A DNA stretch of 64,000 nt from Bog-756 sp963824645. GTDB taxonomy: Bacteria; Actinomycetota; Acidimicrobiia; Acidimicrobiales; RAAP-2. A model generated the notes under the pieces. It had not been told where the DNA came from. It worked only from the letters and a program-made list of their open reading frames with translations, and searched no databases. Shown here in pieces: positions 60,219 to 64,000 of this stretch (within the stretch, counting starts at the first letter, position 1; each line of letters starts with the position of its first letter). The DNA is taken from positions 682,001-746,000 of the forward strand of contig CAWGQC010000005.1 in assembly GCA_963824645.1 (NCBI GenBank). Reading direction: 5' to 3'. The translations under genes and the position numbers were made by a program.

Positions 60219-60713
60219 GTGTCCGAGCGCTGGAAGGTACGTCGTGTGGATGTCAGTGAGTTCGACGGCTGGACGAAGCTCTTCCGCGGATACTGCGCCT
60301 TCTACCAGTGGCCCACCTCTGACGAACACCAACTCCAGATCTGGAGCTGGATCCACGGGGAGAAGATCGTCGAAGCCCTGGTGGCGGTCGAGGTTGACGA
60401 TTCCGGCGCTGAAGTGGGCGGTCCACGGGCTCTCGCCCACCTCCGTGAGTGGATTCGACCACTGCGCGGGGTCAGGTCCGGCTACCTCGACGATCTGTTC
60501 GTGGACCCGGACCGGAGGGGAAGCGGTGCTGTCAACGCCCTGTTTGGCGAGATCAACCAGATGGCACTGGATCGCGGCTGGGACGTGGTCCGTTGGACAA
60601 CGGCCGACGACAACTATCGGGCCAGAGGAACCTACGACAAGATCGCCTTCCGGACGACGTGGATCACCTATGACATGTCGCCACGTCCTCCAACCGATGC
60701 CGGGGACACGTAG
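60219..60713 (+). CDS. GNAT family N-acetyltransferase
   Basis: A 164-residue protein. The acetyl-CoA binding region is YLDDLFVDPDRRGSGAVNAL, giving the RRGSGA turn, followed by a TTADDNYRARGTYDKIAF block, characteristic of GNAT enzymes such as puromycin or aminoglycoside types. The GTG start at 60219 follows a GATGAGGCGG stretch; the upstream boundary is not certain. It is divergent from the CTP-synthase-like gene. The substrate is unknown. Confidence 0.83.
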   Translation: MSERWKVRRVDVSEFDGWTKLFRGYCAFYQWPTSDEHQLQIWSWIHGEKIVEALVAVEVDDSGAEVGGPRALAHLREWIRPLRGVRSGYLDDLFVDPDRRGSGAVNALFGEINQMALDRGWDVVRWTTADDNYRARGTYDKIAFRTTWITYDMSPRPPTDAGDT

Positions 60714-60830
60714 TACCGCCTCGAGCTGCCTCACCCGACTCTCCGATCCGTCGGACGGAGTAATCCGACCGTCCGTCGGGTCGCGGCTTCATCGTGCCCA
60801 GCGGGCTCCCCCAGCCAGGTATTCGGCTCC

Positions 60831-61037
60831 CTACAGCGAGGGCCTGGTGGGCACCGGCCGTAGCCCGGGCCGCTCGCCAATCTCATCCGGACCGGCCAGG
60901 CGGCGGCCAGCCCGAATGAGCCCAAGGCCGAGCGCTCGCCCGACGGAGTGGCGGCGGCGGCGCTTGGGCCGTCCGGTCAGCGCCATCAGGTCGCGATGTC
61001 GATCGGCGACCAGGCGCGGCGAAAGGGAGGGGTTCAC
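60831..61037 (-). CDS. Small basic hypothetical protein
   Basis: A 68-residue Arg-rich protein with the block LALTGRPKRRRRHSVGRALG replaced in part by RHRDLMALTG at its start, then GLGLIRAGRRLAG. Similar small basic proteins occur widely in actinobacteria. The GTG start has GAGG 5 nt upstream and a divergent promoter candidate (61073-61100) 36 nt upstream, which supports it over the overlapping frames. Role unknown. Confidence 0.5.
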   Translation of the reverse strand: MNPSLSPRLVADRHRDLMALTGRPKRRRRHSVGRALGLGLIRAGRRLAGPDEIGERPGLRPVPTRPSL

Positions 61038-61072
61038 CGAATCCTCGAGTCGTCTGCGATCGCCACGACACC

Positions 61073-61100
61073 ATCATAACGGATTTCTTGACAAACTCAA
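61073..61100 (-). promoter_or_regulatory. Candidate promoter for the small basic protein
   Basis: On the minus strand: -35 TTGAGT (61095-61100), 16-nt spacer, -10 TATGAT (61073-61078). It overlaps the plus-strand promoter at 61088-61117, so the two start sites face away from each other through shared DNA. Confidence 0.5.
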
Positions 61101-61117
61101 CAATAACCCTATATAGT
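61088..61117 (+). promoter_or_regulatory. Promoter of the ArsR-type regulator, probably leaderless
   Basis: -35 TTGACA (61088-61093), 18-nt spacer, -10 TATAGT (61112-61117); an 8-bp palindrome CTATATAG (61109-61116) overlaps the -10. Transcription would start near 61124, only a few bases before the ATG at 61127, so the mRNA may have almost no leader. Confidence 0.7.
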
Positions 61118-61126
61118 CATTGGCCT

Positions 61127-62097
61127 ATGCAGATCTCGGAGGTCGACCGGTCTGCGGAACCGGTCACCGTTGTCGGTCCGTCACTGGCGCTCGAGCTCTC
61201 GTGGGTCACCCATTCCAGCCGGTCGCCCCGGCATCGGGCCCAGCACCGGATCCTCGAGGACCTGTCCGAAGCCCACCCCGAACTGCTCGAAGAGACCCGG
61301 CGGTTCTGGGACGACGGGGGGGACTGCTTCGCCGAGCTGGAGGTGATGGCCTACCTGGCCGGGGCGCTGGACACGACCGAGCTGGATCCGCTCTTCGACG
61401 CCATGGACTCGGCGCGACCGAGGATCCCCTCGGATCTCCCGCTGCGCTCGGAGACACCCGAAGCCCGCGCCGCCATCAATGCCCGGTTGAGCCTGTTGAA
61501 GAGCGACGACCAACGCTGGCAGGACTACCGCGCTCTCTTCACCGCCCTCTACGGTCCGCTCGATACGTGGTGGCGCACAGTGGGGAGGCCTACGGCCGAA
61601 CGGGCCGTTGCCGCCACCCGGCTGGCTCTCGATCGGGGCGACGAATGGCGTCGCATGGTGTCGTCCGATTGCCTAGCGGTCACCGAGCACATCGCCGAGT
61701 TGCCCGAGTTCCATGAGCCTGTCGTGTTGGTCCCGTGCGCTCTGTTCGGCAAAGGGCTCTATTTGGACCTCCCCGGTTGCCAACTGATCGGCGTGGGGGC
61801 CGGGATGGGTGAGCTGGGGCGCGGACCCGCACCGAGGACCTGGCCCGGGCCATCCGGGTCCTGGCCGACCCCACCCGCTTGGCCATCCTCGATCATCTGC
61901 GGTCCGGCGAGCGCTCGATCAGCGATCTCGCCCTCGATTTCGACCTGGCTCAACCAACGATCAGTGTCCACGTGAAACAGCTCCGTCAGGCCGGGCTGGT
62001 GACAGCGGCCCGCCGCGGCCCCCGCCTCGAGCTGGCCGTGGACACCGACGCTGTAGCCGCGCTGGCCCACCGGCTGGCCGCCCTGGTGGAGCGGTGA
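61127..62097 (+). pseudogene. ArsR/SmtB-type transcriptional regulator, frameshifted
   Basis: The first frame (ATG 61127 to about 61812) encodes a 230-residue helical N-terminal domain with LSWVTHSSRSPRHRAQHRIL and VMAYLAGALDTTELDPLF. From about 61813 the next frame gives a winged helix: DLARAIRVLADPTRLAILDH, then ISDLALDFDLAQPTISVHVK. One base is missing between 61800 and 61822. Joined, the two give about 323 residues, matching ArsR regulators that have a long N-terminal domain. Whether the break is real or an error is not decidable here. If real, the HTH half could not be made from the first start. Confidence 0.75.
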
Positions 62098-62201
62098 CCG
62101 TCTCTCTCGGTCCGATATGCCGGTCCACCCCCTGATGTGGGCCATCTGCGGCCAGTCGGACGTTGCCAACCGGCAGGATACGGACAAGAGTGAGGTCGCA
62201 C

Positions 62202-62558
62202 TCAGAATGGGATATTCGTACGGCTCCACTCCCATATGAACAGAATGACCGCCACGGAGAGCAGCGTGATCGCCGATCCGACGATGAGACCGATGATCGA
62301 TCCGGTCCTACCCGAGCCCGTGGTCCTGACCCTGGTCAGTCCCACCACCCCGAGCACCATGGCAACCACGCCGCAGAACGGGACCCCGAAGTAGGGATCA
62401 AGGTAGTGGATGTCGGGAAGGAATGACCGGAGGGCACGGGCACAGAGGACAAGCAAGACCGCCACGGCAACGAACCAGAGGGAGAGCTGGGCAGGCAGAT
62501 TACGTGTCTTCGTCCGTGTTTCACCGCTGACGGGGTAAGAACGGTCCGGATGCGACAC
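62202..62558 (-). CDS. Small membrane protein, DUF4190-like
   Basis: A 118-residue protein starting at GTG. Three hydrophobic segments (about 25-45, 58-80 and 90-112) include VPFCGVVAMVLGVVGLTRVR and GSIIGLIVGSAITLLSVAVI, the pattern of DUF4190-type proteins, which repeat a Gly-rich helix pair. It has no known function. It is convergent with the ArsR-type gene across 104 nt. Confidence 0.7.
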   Translation of the reverse strand: MSHPDRSYPVSGETRTKTRNLPAQLSLWFVAVAVLLVLCARALRSFLPDIHYLDPYFGVPFCGVVAMVLGVVGLTRVRTTGSGRTGSIIGLIVGSAITLLSVAVILFIWEWSRTNIPF

Positions 62559-62841
62559 CCATCATCATGACTGAACTCACTGGCTTCTGCTCAGACCTGC
62601 TGCGGTCATCACAACCGGAACCTGCCGGGGCCTCCGAGGGCCCACAATGGACGGTGAGGGGGTGACCGAGGCAGCCCGGACGAACGGGGCGGCCCGACGG
62701 CATCGTCGAGATGTGAGGTGCCAGAACGGGGCCGAACCACGTGCCCGTTTCCTCATGGAGCGCCCAGGAACAGTCAATCCGATGCAACGGCGGGCTGGAT
62801 CCAGCCTCTCACCAGCTCGATTGGTGAGAGGATGAGCGGCG

Positions 62842-63360
62842 ATGCGGCTAAGGGTGATGGCGGTTCCGCTTGTTCTCTCTATCGGACTCGGGGCCTGCAC
62901 CTCGCCAGCGGCCGTCAGCCCTCCCGGCACGCCACACAACGGTTCTCCTCCGACAACAACCACAACTGCGGTTGACAACAACGAAGGTACATCGGCGTCA
63001 ACGGTTGCGAACCCTGCGGGGTGCGTGAGAACAACCGTGCTGGTCACGGCCACGGATCCCCGCGCATCCCAATCCGTCTGTCTGGTGGTGGGGGGGCACC
63101 TCATCGTGACGCTCCCGGGCAAGAGCTCGGCGGGATCAGGACCGTGGCAATCCGCCCCGGAGAGCTTGAATACGTCGGTGGTGGAACCGACCTCCACCAC
63201 CGATACGAGCGGGGTCTACGTGGCCCATTTCACCGCGCTCGGCGTCGGAGCCACATCCATTCGTGCGACCTATTCTCCCTGCGGGGCGGTCACTACCGGA
63301 TCGACCGGCTGCTCCCTTCCGCTCGTGATCTTCCAGATTCTCGTCACGGTAACCGACTGA
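62842..63360 (+). CDS. Secreted lipoprotein, paralogue of the next gene
   Basis: A 172-residue lipoprotein: signal segment MAVPLVLSIGLGAC with the lipidated Cys at about residue 19, then a Ser/Thr/Pro linker and a beta-rich domain with cysteines at RTTV-flanking CVR, SVCLVVGG, YSPCGAV and GCSLPLV. It ends in ILVTVTD. The same layout (lipobox, Thr/Ser linker, VCxxVG block, late Cys pair) recurs in the gene at 63481-63987. Function unknown. Confidence 0.75.
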   Translation: MRLRVMAVPLVLSIGLGACTSPAAVSPPGTPHNGSPPTTTTTAVDNNEGTSASTVANPAGCVRTTVLVTATDPRASQSVCLVVGGHLIVTLPGKSSAGSGPWQSAPESLNTSVVEPTSTTDTSGVYVAHFTALGVGATSIRATYSPCGAVTTGSTGCSLPLVIFQILVTVTD

Positions 63361-63480
63361 CTGAGCCCCTCGACAGATTCAGTGGTGCTACCACCGACCA
63401 CCGTGAGTGCGCCCCGCTGGCGGCGGTCGAGGACACTCACCCCTTCTGCTCTGACCCAGGATCGTCGATAGGTTGTCGGA

Positions 63481-63987
63481 ATGGCAGGTCGTATCTGGCC
63501 CCTCATCGCAGGCGCGATGGTGTGCGTAGCCGGCTGTTCGTCGGCGTCGGCATCATCCAGTTCGACGCAACCGCCTCGGATCGGTCAACCGACACACTCC
63601 ACCGCCGAGCCAGTACCGGCGGCAGCAACGGGATCGACCAGCTCAACCTGCTCGAGTGGAACTGTCTCGGTTCATGCCCTGCCAGGCGGCGAACCGACCC
63701 CGGTCTGCGTGGACGTCGGATCAACCATCATCATGACGGGAGGAAATGCCATGTCGGGTGGTACGTGGCCCGGGCCGCCTGACATCTCGAACCGGCGAGC
63801 GCTGAGTCTGATATCGAGCCATTCCTCCGGCAGCAACTTCAACGCCACACTCGGAGCGTTTGCAACCGGAGCTTCCTCTGTCACCGTGCCGTTTGTAACA
63901 GGTCCAGAGGTGTGCACTCCCACTCCGTGTACCCCGGTGCCGGGAGCGCCGCTGGTCCTCCAAGTCACGGTGGTCGGCCGCAGCTGA
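63481..63987 (+). CDS. Secreted lipoprotein, paralogue of the preceding gene
   Basis: A 168-residue lipoprotein with signal and lipobox MAGRIWPLIAGAMVCVAGC (Cys19). After a Ser/Pro linker it has PVCVDVGSTIIMTGGNAMSG, TLGAFATGASSVTVPFVTG and the late CTPTPCTPVPG motif, then LVLQVTVVGRS. The VG-strand and final VTV endings match the preceding lipoprotein, so the two look like a tandem duplication with divergence. It ends 13 nt before the window edge. Confidence 0.75.
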   Translation: MAGRIWPLIAGAMVCVAGCSSASASSSSTQPPRIGQPTHSTAEPVPAAATGSTSSTCSSGTVSVHALPGGEPTPVCVDVGSTIIMTGGNAMSGGTWPGPPDISNRRALSLISSHSSGSNFNATLGAFATGASSVTVPFVTGPEVCTPTPCTPVPGAPLVLQVTVVGRS

Positions 63988-64000
63988 CAAGGGTCTGGAG

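Noticed and set aside
62577..63200. A 207-codon minus-strand frame
   Set aside because: It overlaps the lipoprotein at 62842-63360, which has a clear lipobox; no motif or start signal supports the minus-strand frame.

Overview
The window is high-GC DNA with long overlapping reading frames, frequent GTG/TTG starts and many start/stop overlaps of 4 nt. It carries a deazaflavin/F420-type flavoenzyme family, an LLM-class oxidoreductase, a DUF6295-type protein and secreted YWLVAADGGIF-type repeats. I infer an actinobacterium, plausibly of the Acidimicrobiales; that placement is an inference from gene content. I see no rRNA, tRNA, CRISPR array, insertion sequence, integrase or phage gene. This looks like ordinary chromosome with many secreted proteins and transporters rather than a mobile island.

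Layout. 1-2582: the two half-transporters of a heterodimeric ABC exporter (the first truncated by the window edge). 2755-11716: a compact recC-recB-recD operon (minus strand). 11810-15301: an operon of DHA2 efflux pump, MerR regulator, dienelactone-hydrolase-like enzyme and DUF6295 protein. 15468-18446: a lipoprotein and a divergent membrane FtsH-like AAA/M41 protease. 18514-20434: catalase plus Fur/PerR-like repressor behind a textbook promoter that overlaps a PerR-type box. 20764-23180: two secreted proteins, one with Ig-like repeats. 23527-25914: HxlR regulator and unknown proteins. 25943-29076: acyl-CoA dehydrogenase, acyl-CoA thioesterase and LLM-class oxidoreductase. 29157-32742: PdxH, a frameshifted class V aminotransferase, an Rv0121-type flavoenzyme, Tag glycosylase and an FMN reductase-like protein. 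32861-35715: YjbQ protein, DHA2 transporter, hydrolase. 35743-41273: S53 (sedolisin) peptidase, a Tat-exported phospholipase C-like phosphoesterase and an FAD oxidoreductase, the last two with frameshifts. 41351-46870: hydrolase, KimA-like potassium permease, alkyltransferase-like protein, histidine phosphatase, and a cell-wall amidase with tandem 42-residue repeats. 47031-52732: membrane protein, nitroreductase, secreted protein, TetR/MFS pair with operator, DUF4234 protein. 52897-57556: SulP permease, membrane protein, acyltransferase-3/SGNH fusion. 57780-63987: NAD(P)-binding protein, DUF899 protein, a CTP-synthase-like amidotransferase, GNAT, a small basic protein divergent from an ArsR-type regulator, and two paralogous lipoproteins.

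Themes. Three efflux or transport operons each carry their own regulator, and I can point to likely operators for two of them (MerR, 15337-15352; TetR, 52131-52161). The catalase/repressor unit is the best-supported regulatory circuit. At least six apparent frameshifts fall in four genes, three of them at C or G runs, so some of the broken genes may be base-calling errors. I did not find a clearly new multi-gene system. The strongest leads are the catalase promoter architecture, the variant FtsH-like protease, the asymmetric ABC exporter, the unknown 24091-25446 protein with a possible MazF-like end, and the overlapping divergent promoters at 61073-61117.
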